Virus record (IMG/VR): IMGVR_UViG_3300050343_000265
Location: 19,954-83,953 of that record
DNA length: 64,000 nt
From: a virus
Reading direction: 5' to 3' (one strand)
This document shows positions 24,591 to 32,543 of the stretch, one piece after another. Position 1 is the stretch's first letter. The number at the start of each line of letters is the position of its first letter. The translations under genes and the position numbers were made by a program. The notes beneath the pieces were generated by a model. The model was given only the letters and a program-made list of their open reading frames with translations, ran no database searches and was not told where the DNA came from.

Positions 24591-26099
24591 CTAGCGGCCT
24601 TGGAATAGTTCTGTCAATCCAAACTCAAATTTACTAGGATTAAATCTATCTCCAGCTAATCGTAGACGATGTGCTAAATCAGGAAAAGGTGCATCTTTAA
24701 CAAGCCCCCTACGAATTTGTACAGGATTAGTACCAGCACGTTGAATAACAGGTGGGTTATCTACTCGTGCAGCTTCACTAGCAATTTGTTCTTTCAGTGA
24801 ACTACCAGGAGTTGAATATCCAGTGCGTTCTTCAGTACCTATCGCTTGACGTGCTTTGGATAGTAGCGTTTCCCCTGTAGTAGCTCTTGACAACTCATTG
24901 AGAGATCTCGCGCCTTCCGTCAGTAAAAATCCGCCTGCAACACCAGGCATGACAGGAGCGATAGCAGGGACAGCTTGAGTTACTAAACCTGCTCCAGCTG
25001 CTACAGGCAGGCCCATTAAAGCCTCACCAGCAAATTGACGGGCACCTGCACCTATTCCTTCTCTTTCAGTAGCTCGGATAGTTTCTGCAGATGGAATTAA
25101 ATCCGGTAAACCAAGTGATGCGCCTTGAGCAAATGCAGCGCGGGGTGAAATTTTGGGAGGTGTAAGTTTTTGTTGCTTAAAATCTTTTATCAAGCTAGTG
25201 AGTCCGTCTGCATAAATACCTTTTGAAGCTTTTGATTTCCAATCTCTTGGACCTTGTTTAGTTACTACAGTTGCTTCAGCATCAGCACGAGGAATATCTT
25301 GATTACGTTCAGTCCAATTAACTGGATCAATGCGTTGATCAGTCATATCAACTACATCTTCACCCTGTTGTATTAAATCAGTTAAAGCAGTTTGGGATTC
25401 AACTATTGCGTCTACATTACCATTCGCTATTGCAGTGTTTTTCTCTATAAGAAGTCTGTCTGATTCTTCTTGAAAGAGTTCGAGCATGTCAATGTTGCCA
25501 GATGCTTTTAAACCCTGAGCAATATTATTAAGACGAACCGGATTAGTGTTGGCACCAGAATAACGAACCCCCTTATTATCCTTAGCTAAGCCATAATCTA
25601 AAACAACTGTTTTATTAGTTTTAGGATTAAATTTAATATTACCTCCGTGTCGATCATTATGATAAACACCCCCCTTTCTGTATAAGTCAGAAAGAGCTTT
25701 TGATTTTGATAAGCTTCTGGTTCTACTAGGTTCAGTTTCTGCAAAATCTGCTTTATCCATTTCAATAAAGCTTAAGCCTTGTGTATCACCAGCAGGTGCT
25801 TTAACACCAGAATCAGGATTAATCCACCGGTCATTTTCAGGAACAGCTTTGTCTGGGAAGAAACCTGTTTCTCCTAATTTAGGAACTTCAACGTTATCAC
25901 CCGCATCAAGAAACGCACGAAATTGCTTATCAATTTCATTGTCATAAATTGAGTAATCACCTTGTTGAATCTTGACAACTTTGCCGGGATTAAGCGGAGA
26001 TTCGTAAACACCACCAAATGCTGATGGATCTCCAATACGCTTCCAATCTTTATTTTTACCTGACTTAATAGCCTTAAGCTGTTCTTTAGTAAAATTCAC
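24591..26099 (-). CDS. Protein kinase-like fold with hydrophobic C-terminal region
   Basis: The 502-residue protein has kinase-fold landmarks: a Gly-rich loop SAFGGVYESP (26-34), Lys in VVKI (K43), the catalytic loop HNDRHGGN (H147, D149, N154) and DYG (168-170), with an Arg-rich segment before. The C-terminal half is unrelated, with a hydrophobic region (ALMGLPVAAGAGLVTQAVPA) and RAGTNPVQIRRG. Atypical Ser/Thr kinases of this kind act on proteins or small molecules. As it sits next to large unknown genes it might be a delivered effector, but that is inference. Confidence 0.65.
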   Translation of the reverse strand: MNFTKEQLKAIKSGKNKDWKRIGDPSAFGGVYESPLNPGKVVKIQQGDYSIYDNEIDKQFRAFLDAGDNVEVPKLGETGFFPDKAVPENDRWINPDSGVKAPAGDTQGLSFIEMDKADFAETEPSRTRSLSKSKALSDLYRKGGVYHNDRHGGNIKFNPKTNKTVVLDYGLAKDNKGVRYSGANTNPVRLNNIAQGLKASGNIDMLELFQEESDRLLIEKNTAIANGNVDAIVESQTALTDLIQQGEDVVDMTDQRIDPVNWTERNQDIPRADAEATVVTKQGPRDWKSKASKGIYADGLTSLIKDFKQQKLTPPKISPRAAFAQGASLGLPDLIPSAETIRATEREGIGAGARQFAGEALMGLPVAAGAGLVTQAVPAIAPVMPGVAGGFLLTEGARSLNELSRATTGETLLSKARQAIGTEERTGYSTPGSSLKEQIASEAARVDNPPVIQRAGTNPVQIRRGLVKDAPFPDLAHRLRLAGDRFNPSKFEFGLTELFQGR

Positions 26100-26157
26100 T
26101 ATAAATATAAACTTGTTATATTTATATGTTATCGATTAATGAATTTAGTTAATTACA

Positions 26158-27027
26158 CTATTTAAATGCCAAGCGCTTTAGAAAATCATATCCTTCGTTT
26201 AACTTTGATAAGCCAGGGCTAATATTGCTGGTCACTCGTTCTTCAAACGAAGCTTCTCTGGGCGTTATATCTTGCCAGTGGTTTGGTGAAATTGTTTTAT
26301 CAATATTGATAGGCTCATAAGTGCCTAAACCCTTGGCAACACTAGCAATGATAGAAGGGATATTTCCACCTTCAACTAAGTCAATTTTACGATCAAAAGT
26401 ATCTTTTGATTTAGAGCTAATTCCTGCACTCTTGTCAGCGGCTACAGTAGCTGCATCATCAATCTTCCATTGATCTTGTATATTCATTCCACCTTCTGGA
26501 GTAGGTCGCATAGATAAACCACCAAAAGTCATTTTTAGATCACGCCCATAACCACTGTGATTAGAGTTGTTTTCAGCGTAGGTAGTTATATAAGGTGAAT
26601 TAAATTTCGCAAGTCTATCGTTATCATGAGCTCGATAGTTTTTATTAAAAAAGTCTATCTCTGCTTTTTGCTGTTCAGGTGAAAGATCATAGAAAGATCC
26701 ACCATCATTTGTTGTAAATCTATCTGGCTCAAACTCTCGAACGATTGGGGTTCGTGTAGGAGCCTTTTGAATAGAATAAGCTTGCTTTAATCTTGCTAGT
26801 TGATCATCATTAAGTTCAATACCTCCAGCTGTAACGGTGTCTCCACCTGTCATAGCTTTAATAAAAGTACGCTCTGGTAAACCAATGCCAGGTGTATTAT
26901 CAACTACCGCATTACGGAGGTTTTGAAACGGTCCAGAACGTACTAATCCACCTAAGACTGCTTTAGAACCTTGAATAAAAGGATTCTGCGCAATAGCATT
27001 GGTTGCAAATCTGGATATATCACTCAT
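26158..27027 (-). CDS. Hypothetical large protein
   Basis: The 289-residue protein has no signal peptide; it contains FGGLSMRPTPEGGMNIQDQW and a long middle rich in Asp/Asn. It is transcribed toward the kinase-like gene from the promoter at 27049-27056, with 58 bases between them. I do not recognise the family; shared operon suggests a common role. Confidence 0.6.
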   Translation of the reverse strand: MSDISRFATNAIAQNPFIQGSKAVLGGLVRSGPFQNLRNAVVDNTPGIGLPERTFIKAMTGGDTVTAGGIELNDDQLARLKQAYSIQKAPTRTPIVREFEPDRFTTNDGGSFYDLSPEQQKAEIDFFNKNYRAHDNDRLAKFNSPYITTYAENNSNHSGYGRDLKMTFGGLSMRPTPEGGMNIQDQWKIDDAATVAADKSAGISSKSKDTFDRKIDLVEGGNIPSIIASVAKGLGTYEPINIDKTISPNHWQDITPREASFEERVTSNISPGLSKLNEGYDFLKRLAFK

Positions 27028-27048
27028 AACTAAATATCAAGCTTGTAA

Positions 27049-27056
27049 CTATTTTA
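27049..27056 (-). promoter_or_regulatory. Phage promoter motif, minus strand
   Basis: TAGTTAAAATAG on the minus strand begins 29 nt before the ATG at 27027. Confidence 0.6.
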
Positions 27057-27072
27057 ACTATTTATCAAGGGA

Positions 27073-27171
27073 CTTCCCCACAAATCGCAGGGAAGAGTAA
27101 TTACTCAGAGAGAAGCAGCAGAAATCTCTGAAACCTAAAGTGCACCCTGACGCTGCTCTTCTTCAGGTGCA
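27073..27171. other. Structured element: three hairpins plus palindrome
   Basis: CTTCCC/GGGAAG (27073-27095), the perfect palindrome GAGTAATTACTC (27095-27106), CAGAGA/TCTCTG (27106-27130) with loop GAAGCAGCAGAAA, and TGCAC-CTGA/TCAGGTGCA (27141-27171) with loop CGCTGCTCTTCT. AGCAGC in the third loop can pair with GCTGCT in the fourth (kissing). It lies outside both predicted transcripts. Confidence 0.6.
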
Positions 27172-27192
27172 TATTTAGTCTAATAAATTTAA

Positions 27193-27200
27193 TAGAATAG
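27193..27200 (+). promoter_or_regulatory. Phage promoter motif TAGAATAG
   Basis: TTAATAGAATAG begins 30 nt before the ATG at 27223. Confidence 0.6.
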
Positions 27201-27222
27201 TAAGAGATTTAGTATTAAACAG

Positions 27223-28983
27223 ATGGGCAAGAAGAACAAAGGTGGAAATAAAGGCGGTGGGAGAAAGGGAGGCTCATCACCTAAGCCATCACCTAAGCCG
27301 TCACGGAGTCCTTCACCTAAGCCGTCACCTAAGCCGTCACGTAGTCCATCACGCAATCCTTCACCGAGTCCTTCACGCAATCCTTCACCAAGCCCAGCAC
27401 CAGCTAGGCAGCAAGCTAAAGCAGTAGCTCAAATGAGCGTTAAAGATCGTAGGGCAGGTGCAAAAGCTGCTGGTGTAACTCTTAAGGACTTTAAACAAGG
27501 CAACACTGGATCAAAGGCTGTAGCAAGAAAAACTGCTCAAGTAAATAAAAATACTGGCGGTGGAAATACTGGCGGTGGAAATACTGGCGGTGGAAATACT
27601 GGCGGTGGATCTAGTATTAATTACAACCCCGCTGCTCGTGGAGGAGCAGCATTTGGCAATGAAGATTATAATCATTTAAAATCTCAAGGCCATAATGATC
27701 AGCAGATTAATAGCTATCTTGGTACATTAAACAACAGTCAAGTATCAAATAAATATAAAGCACAAGGGGGATTTACTCCTAATCCTACGAACACATCTAC
27801 AGGCGGCGGCATAGACTATTCAGATAAATACGACACTAGTAGTCCTAATTTTCACAGTAGTTATAAATCATTGATGGGTAATTATGATCCTGCATCACGT
27901 GGAGGAGCAGCATTTGGCAATGAAGATTATGACTACTTAAGATCTCAAGGACATACTGAAAGCAGTATTAATTCGTATCTTGGCGAATTAGATACTTCAC
28001 AAGTATCTAATAAATATAAAACCAGAGGTGGTCATACACCTAATGCCAGTATAAATAGTGGTAGAGACAGTAGTGATGGTCTGTATCAAGATAGATATTC
28101 CGTAGGTAAAGGCGGCGAAGATGATAAAGGTGATATGTATTTAAGCCAAGGCGCTCTTGGAAATATAAATAGTTATTTTAATATTTCAGGTAATACACAA
28201 GAAGACGTTGTAAATAGTTGGAATGCAAATGATTTTGAAAGGTCATACACTTCTTGGAAAGATACAGGGAATAGTGAAGTAGGAAAAGGGCACGGTGGAT
28301 ATGCTGGCGATGTTTTAAAAATGATTGATCAAAATAATTTTAAAGTTACTGACGAGCAGTATAATCGTCTTGTTAATGACGCTAAAAATCATAACTGGAA
28401 CTCTCAAATGTCGTCGGATGGTACGCAGGCTGGCAGGTCACACGCAGACTTTGATGCAAGTGGTATGTATGACGCCAGACTTGGTGGGACGATGGAAAGT
28501 CAAGGCAATATGAATGATGTAACAGGCGCAAAATATGCTGATTGGACTAACTCAGAATACTATAGTGGTGCATCTGTAGACGCAAGGAACAACAGAAGGC
28601 AGCAAGTTAATGACTCTATGGATGCAGCTGCTTTTCAGAAAAGTCTGCACGGGGGAAACGCAGATGTTTCTCATATGCATCGTGAGATGGAGCAATACAA
28701 ACCAGCAGGTTTTCAGTATGACCCGTGGAGTGGAGCCACAAATCAACAAACAATGGGGGATAATAACTTCCAAAACTTTGGAAGTCAGGAGTCAGACTTT
28801 GAAGCTCCGACTCAAGCTGCTAGTAATTTTGACATGCCTAATGTTCAACAAAGTATGGGGCCACAGTATCAAGGCTGGCAGGAACAGATGGGGAATGCAA
28901 CCCAAAGTCCATATACTTCTAGAAGTAAGTCTAGTAATATGAACTTTAATTTTAACCCCTACAAATTTCAGCAAGGGCAGTAG
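27223..28983 (+). CDS. Large protein with Ser-Pro repeats and duplicated domain
   Basis: The 586-residue protein starts with Lys/Gly and a run of KPSPKPSRSPS-type repeats (about 25-65), then NTGGG repeats (about 110-128). Two copies follow of an about 60-residue domain starting RGGAAFGNEDYNHLKSQGH / RGGAAFGNEDYDYLRSQGH. The rest is Asn/Gln/Ser/Asp-rich and probably disordered. No family is recognised. It has a single-gene promoter and is likely a virion or delivered protein. Confidence 0.65.
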   Translation: MGKKNKGGNKGGGRKGGSSPKPSPKPSRSPSPKPSPKPSRSPSRNPSPSPSRNPSPSPAPARQQAKAVAQMSVKDRRAGAKAAGVTLKDFKQGNTGSKAVARKTAQVNKNTGGGNTGGGNTGGGNTGGGSSINYNPAARGGAAFGNEDYNHLKSQGHNDQQINSYLGTLNNSQVSNKYKAQGGFTPNPTNTSTGGGIDYSDKYDTSSPNFHSSYKSLMGNYDPASRGGAAFGNEDYDYLRSQGHTESSINSYLGELDTSQVSNKYKTRGGHTPNASINSGRDSSDGLYQDRYSVGKGGEDDKGDMYLSQGALGNINSYFNISGNTQEDVVNSWNANDFERSYTSWKDTGNSEVGKGHGGYAGDVLKMIDQNNFKVTDEQYNRLVNDAKNHNWNSQMSSDGTQAGRSHADFDASGMYDARLGGTMESQGNMNDVTGAKYADWTNSEYYSGASVDARNNRRQQVNDSMDAAAFQKSLHGGNADVSHMHREMEQYKPAGFQYDPWSGATNQQTMGDNNFQNFGSQESDFEAPTQAASNFDMPNVQQSMGPQYQGWQEQMGNATQSPYTSRSKSSNMNFNFNPYKFQQGQ

Positions 28984-29169
28984 TTATTTAGATTTACGTC
29001 CAAAGTCAAATTCAAATATAGCTCCTTGTAGAAATGGCTTAAGACAGAAGAGTTCTTCTTGATCCATTTCTCCTTGACCAGTCCATTTTTCTAATGTATA
29101 TGACACAGCTGAATGGAGCGCACGAATAGCGCGCTCATCAAATACACATGAGACTGATGGTTCATCCAT
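28984..29169 (-). CDS. Small protein beside DNA polymerase
   Basis: The 61-residue protein (MDEPSVSCVFDERAIRALHS) has a helical centre and an aromatic basic tail. It lies downstream of polA on the same strand and convergent to the repeat protein, and probably shares the polymerase transcript. Unknown family. Confidence 0.55.
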   Translation of the reverse strand: MDEPSVSCVFDERAIRALHSAVSYTLEKWTGQGEMDQEELFCLKPFLQGAIFEFDFGRKSK

Positions 29170-29183
29170 AGATAATATTATAT

Positions 29184-30488
29184 CTAGTGAGTAGCAGCCC
29201 AGTTTTCACCATGATCAGCTGATGCAGCCATAGGTACTCGCAGGTTGTAGTACTTACCAGCCTCAGGTGCTGCTGCTTCTAACAACCGTTTCATTCGATC
29301 AACCTCAGCAGGTACTACAGACATCTGAACTTCATCGTGTACGTAAGCGCAGCGAGTGTAGTCACGGTCATAGGTAAGTCCCGCATCGTCTAACATCTGC
29401 TGTCCAATTACCACCCATCGCTTGGAGATGATTGCTCCGGCAGACTGAAGTAAGAAGTTGGGACTACTGTGCTCAGCACGACAGAATATAGGACGCCCAT
29501 CAAGGCCCCTAAGACGACCAGTTGAGCGAACTTTAAGTTTAACTGCATCTACTAATGGCTCCAATCCAGGGATAGCGTCAAGGAATTTGCGGCGGAGTTC
29601 ACCGCCAAGTGTTTTCTTCTGTGCATCTGATAGCTCAGGCTGCAGACTATGGCCAAGCTTTACATCACCTGCTCCATAAATGAATGCGTAGGTCAGCGTC
29701 TTGACTTGTGTACGTGTACATCCCACACGATCAGCATTTTGCTGGTGAATGTCACCGTTGACGACAACTTCAGCGAAGGAGCCCTGGTCAAAGGCGGCCA
29801 AGTAGTGCCCTAATAGGCGTAATTCCAGGCCTTCAAGGTCAGCTCCGACCATTACATGACCAGGGTGAGGTACAAATAGTTCACGTGCCCATGGTGCAGA
29901 TACAACCTGGCCCAAGTTGGGACCACGATGAATATTTCTAGATGTTTGAGTAGCAAGAATGCAGCTGTGGTGGATACAACCATCGTCTTCCATAGAGTTG
30001 AACCATGAATTGGTTCCCTCCGACAGCTGACCTAACCACTTCTGCAAGGTCAACAAACGAATAAACATCTCACATTCGTCATGCAGTTTTTGGTTACCAG
30101 CAGACAATGCAATGTCTCTTACTTCAGAGAGAGTTGCCTCATCAACTTTTGGCTTACCAGTCTCAGTAACTTTAGTGAAGCGTGCACCACGGAATGTTTG
30201 CAAAGCCCAAACAATATTTAGGCGTGACGTAGGGTTAAAGTCAGTCAAGCGCGTCATAGAAGCACCTGCTACATAGCCTTTCTTTTTATCAGCACGCTTT
30301 GGAGTAAATACTTTACCAGGTACGTACAGATAAATTGATTTGATTTTATCTGTTAAATCATCAAACTCTTGCTGCAGTTTCGTACGTACACGTACAGCAG
30401 CCTCAGTGTCAAATCTAAATCCACTTGCTTCCTGCTGAGCCATAAGCTCGGCCATCCGCATTTCAAGAGCAACGTAATCAGGCATCAT
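29184..30488 (-). CDS. polA: DNA polymerase, family A (T7-type), polymerase domain only
   Basis: The 434-residue protein carries motif A (GADLEGLELRLLGHYL), motif B (TRTQVKTLTYAFIYGAG) with conserved Lys, Tyr and Gly, and motif C (CAYVHDEVQ) with HDE. The N-terminal 90 residues are the thumb-like start. The 3'-5' exonuclease lies in a separate gene upstream (30704-31234) with a 79-residue gene between. A complete T7-type polymerase is about 700 residues, so here it is split. It replicates phage DNA. Confidence 0.92.
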   Translation of the reverse strand: MMPDYVALEMRMAELMAQQEASGFRFDTEAAVRVRTKLQQEFDDLTDKIKSIYLYVPGKVFTPKRADKKKGYVAGASMTRLTDFNPTSRLNIVWALQTFRGARFTKVTETGKPKVDEATLSEVRDIALSAGNQKLHDECEMFIRLLTLQKWLGQLSEGTNSWFNSMEDDGCIHHSCILATQTSRNIHRGPNLGQVVSAPWARELFVPHPGHVMVGADLEGLELRLLGHYLAAFDQGSFAEVVVNGDIHQQNADRVGCTRTQVKTLTYAFIYGAGDVKLGHSLQPELSDAQKKTLGGELRRKFLDAIPGLEPLVDAVKLKVRSTGRLRGLDGRPIFCRAEHSSPNFLLQSAGAIISKRWVVIGQQMLDDAGLTYDRDYTRCAYVHDEVQMSVVPAEVDRMKRLLEAAAPEAGKYYNLRVPMAASADHGENWAATH

Positions 30489-30717
30489 TATTTTTTAGCT
30501 GGTTGAATCCAAAGTTGAGATCTTTCTCTTTAGCCGCCCTGTCTGCTCGATTCTTATGACCAAGCTTTGCTACAGACTCCATAACCTTTAAGCAGTCCTC
30601 TGTAGTAGCTCCTTCTGGCATACGCGAGTGAACGATATTAAATAGCGGAAAGAAAATCTCCGCTGCCTCTGTCATTTCTTCAGAGTTGAGTGGATCTGAT
30701 TTCTTAGGAATAGTCAT
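30478..30717 (-). CDS. Small protein between exonuclease and polymerase
   Basis: The 79-residue, mostly helical protein (MTEAAEIFFPLFNIVHSRMP) overlaps the exonuclease gene by 14 nt and the polymerase start by 11 nt, so all three are coupled. It resembles short phage proteins seen near replication genes but I know no function. A subunit bridging the split polymerase is a hypothesis. Confidence 0.65.
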   Translation of the reverse strand: MTIPKKSDPLNSEEMTEAAEIFFPLFNIVHSRMPEGATTEDCLKVMESVAKLGHKNRADRAAKEKDLNFGFNQLKNNDA

Positions 30718-31234
30718 TCATTCTCCTTTGCAATAGTTCGTATAGCTTTACTGTTACTTTTGTATCTTGGATGCAATAGTCAAGCATCTCAGGAGTGTAA
30801 GTAGACCAGTCATTACTGGTGTTCTTAGCAAAGTCTCCTTTGAAGCACTTTAATCTATAGCCCCATGCCTCTAGGCTATGTGAGCCGTAGAGCCTTTGTG
30901 GCATTCCAATAGGTCTTCTTTCATAATCTCGCTCACTAATGTGAGGATAATACAAGCGAGACAGAGTAAGTGTGTCAAGGTAAGAACCTCTTGGTGCAAA
31001 CTCTGGAAACTGTTCTTTAAGAAGTGGTACATCGTATCCCAGAATATTGTGGCCAATAAGAACATCAGCACGCTCAAGGGCTTTTACACCTTGAATGACT
31101 GCACGTTCTGGTTTGCAGTCAAAAACTTCTGCTTCTTCTACATTAGCGATATCACGAATCACAATACAGTGAATTGTAGAACCGACACGCAGTAAGCCAG
31201 TACTTTCAATATCAAATAATAGTTCAGTTGTCAT
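30704..31234 (-). CDS. 3'-5' exonuclease (DnaQ/PolA exo domain)
   Basis: The 176-residue protein has ExoI FDIESTG (D8, E10), ExoII GHNILGYDVPLL and ExoIII YCIQDTKVTVKLY (Y-x3-D), the T7 polymerase exonuclease set. It would proofread for the polymerase subunit encoded downstream. Its start overlaps the deaminase-like gene's end. Confidence 0.88.
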   Translation of the reverse strand: MTTELLFDIESTGLLRVGSTIHCIVIRDIANVEEAEVFDCKPERAVIQGVKALERADVLIGHNILGYDVPLLKEQFPEFAPRGSYLDTLTLSRLYYPHISERDYERRPIGMPQRLYGSHSLEAWGYRLKCFKGDFAKNTSNDWSTYTPEMLDYCIQDTKVTVKLYELLQRRMNDYS

Positions 31235-31754
31235 AGATGGTTTCTACCGCTGGTTTGTCTGGGGATGGGTCTGGATATAATTTTTTATCAATTTTACGAT
31301 TGGCATGTTTGTTGACTGAGAGCCTCGGGTCTTCGTCTTCGAAGTGAGGTTCAATAGCAATGTCTAATTCGCGTGCTAGGCGTGCAGCTCTACGGAATTC
31401 ATCCTTGTAGTAGGGCTCCCAGTCAGATGCAAGAACAACAATCTTTCGAATACCCATGATGTGTGCTTGAAAGACAGAGGCAGAAAAGGGATATCGCGTT
31501 GAGTAAATAGTTGCACCAGTCATAGGTGTGCCTCGCTTGCATGCGCCAGCAATGGCATAGCAAACGGGATCAATCTCTACCTGAGAGTCAGTTAGCAACG
31601 AGCGTCCATCGCCCATGATCTCTCGATCACGCACAATTACACACCCGCCAGGGCATGACGGATGAGTTGAGGCAGCTCCAACAGCTTTAGCAATATCAAT
31701 AAAATGTTGCTCCTTATTTTTTATATAAGTGGGATCACCTTTAGGTGCTGTCAT
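31224..31754 (-). CDS. Deaminase-fold protein with lost catalytic residues
   Basis: MTAPKGDPTY at 31754 is the natural start. The 176-residue protein aligns by eye to dCMP deaminases (ASTHPSCPGGCVIVRDREIM and TGATIYSTRYPF, MGIRKIVVL). But the zinc motif HAE is replaced by D62-P-V64 and the PCxxC pair by P-F90-S-A-S93. It cannot bind catalytic zinc in the usual way. It may be an allosteric dCTP/dTTP sensor or a nucleotide-pool regulator for the adjacent polymerase. It overlaps the exonuclease start by 11 nt. Confidence 0.75.
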   Translation of the reverse strand: MTAPKGDPTYIKNKEQHFIDIAKAVGAASTHPSCPGGCVIVRDREIMGDGRSLLTDSQVEIDPVCYAIAGACKRGTPMTGATIYSTRYPFSASVFQAHIMGIRKIVVLASDWEPYYKDEFRRAARLARELDIAIEPHFEDEDPRLSVNKHANRKIDKKLYPDPSPDKPAVETIYDN

Positions 31755-31778
31755 ATCACATTTGGGAGTGGTTACTCT

Positions 31779-31788
31779 TATATTAGGT
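31779..31788. promoter_or_regulatory. Shared AT-rich divergent promoter element
   Basis: TATATTAG on the plus strand begins 34 nt before the ATG at 31813. The same bases in the minus strand give TAATATAAG about 30 nt before the start at 31754. Confidence 0.4.
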
Positions 31789-31812
31789 AGTGAAACACAT
31801 GATTGCGGATAC

Positions 31813-32133
31813 ATGGATTACATCAAATTCACTAAAGACATGGAAGAATATAATGATTGGAATCGTCTCGATGGACCGCACTCAGTAAACGATGCGTGGT
31901 TAGATTTTGGTACGACTGATCGTGTGCATAGCCCAAGCCATTACACATCAGGTAAGCAGGAAGTGATTGATGTTATCGAAGACACAATCAAGAATGCACC
32001 TGACGTGACGCAAGGAATGCTTCAAGGACAAGTGATGAAATATCTGATGCGACTATGGCTTAAGGACAACCCAGCTGAAGATGCTAAGAAAGCACGGTGG
32101 TATCTCGATCGCCTGATTAGCAAGATGAGTTAG
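31813..32133 (+). CDS. DUF3310 protein
   Basis: MDYIKFTKDM at 31813 is the preferred start. The 106-residue protein has the DUF3310 pattern SPSHYTSGKQEVIDVIEDTI, then GQVMKYLMRLWLKDNPAEDA and ARWYLDRLI. This family is common in phages, close to nucleotide-metabolism genes, with no proven role. It is the only plus-strand gene in a long minus-strand block, and its stop overlaps the stop of the next gene. Confidence 0.8.
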   Translation: MDYIKFTKDMEEYNDWNRLDGPHSVNDAWLDFGTTDRVHSPSHYTSGKQEVIDVIEDTIKNAPDVTQGMLQGQVMKYLMRLWLKDNPAEDAKKARWYLDRLISKMS

Positions 32134-32543
32134 CACCTTACAAATCTGAATAAACCATTTTCACAAGTAAGAGTCTCATGCTCTTGCTTGTGCTCTAGTA
32201 GTTTGTTGAAGATATGATCAGAAGCAATAGAAGTGTGCTTGAACTCAACTGTAATGCCTTGATCAAACCCTGGCAACTCTGGGTCATACCATTTAACAGG
32301 ACGTAAATATTCCCATGGGTCCAAGCCCTGAGAGACCCATGCATTCAACTCTTCTAATCGTTGTGCAGTCTTAATGATATGAGCTTCGTGAGCAATTTCA
32401 ATAGGCAAGGACTTGAATTCATTATTGCTTAGCAATGCATGCTTCCACATCAATGAACCATCCTTGTGGATCAAACGACATGGATGAACACGACTGCCAG
32501 ATGGCATTGTATAGAAAGCTTCAGGAGATATATGCCTACTCAT
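32130..32543 (-). CDS. Hypothetical protein
   Basis: The 137-residue protein has several His/Trp pairs (MWKHALLSNNEF and DPWEYLRPVKWYDPELP). Its start overlaps the stop of the methylase-like gene by one base, so it is likely co-translated. No family is recognised. Confidence 0.55.
   Translation of the reverse strand: MSRHISPEAFYTMPSGSRVHPCRLIHKDGSLMWKHALLSNNEFKSLPIEIAHEAHIIKTAQRLEELNAWVSQGLDPWEYLRPVKWYDPELPGFDQGITVEFKHTSIASDHIFNKLLEHKQEHETLTCENGLFRFVRC

Larger units (their letters stand above)
27028..27222. other. Divergent intergenic region with four structured elements
   Basis: Promoter motifs on both edges (27049-27056 minus, 27193-27200 plus) enclose a block of hairpins (27073-27171). 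No open frame of note. Confidence 0.7.

Noticed and set aside
27060-27175. Known riboswitch (for example glutamine type)
   Set aside because: Conserved core bases of riboswitches I know could not be matched.
27189-27380. Minus-strand frame with GEGLRDGLGDGL repeats
   Set aside because: It is the antisense of the Ser-Pro repeat gene and has no start region of its own.
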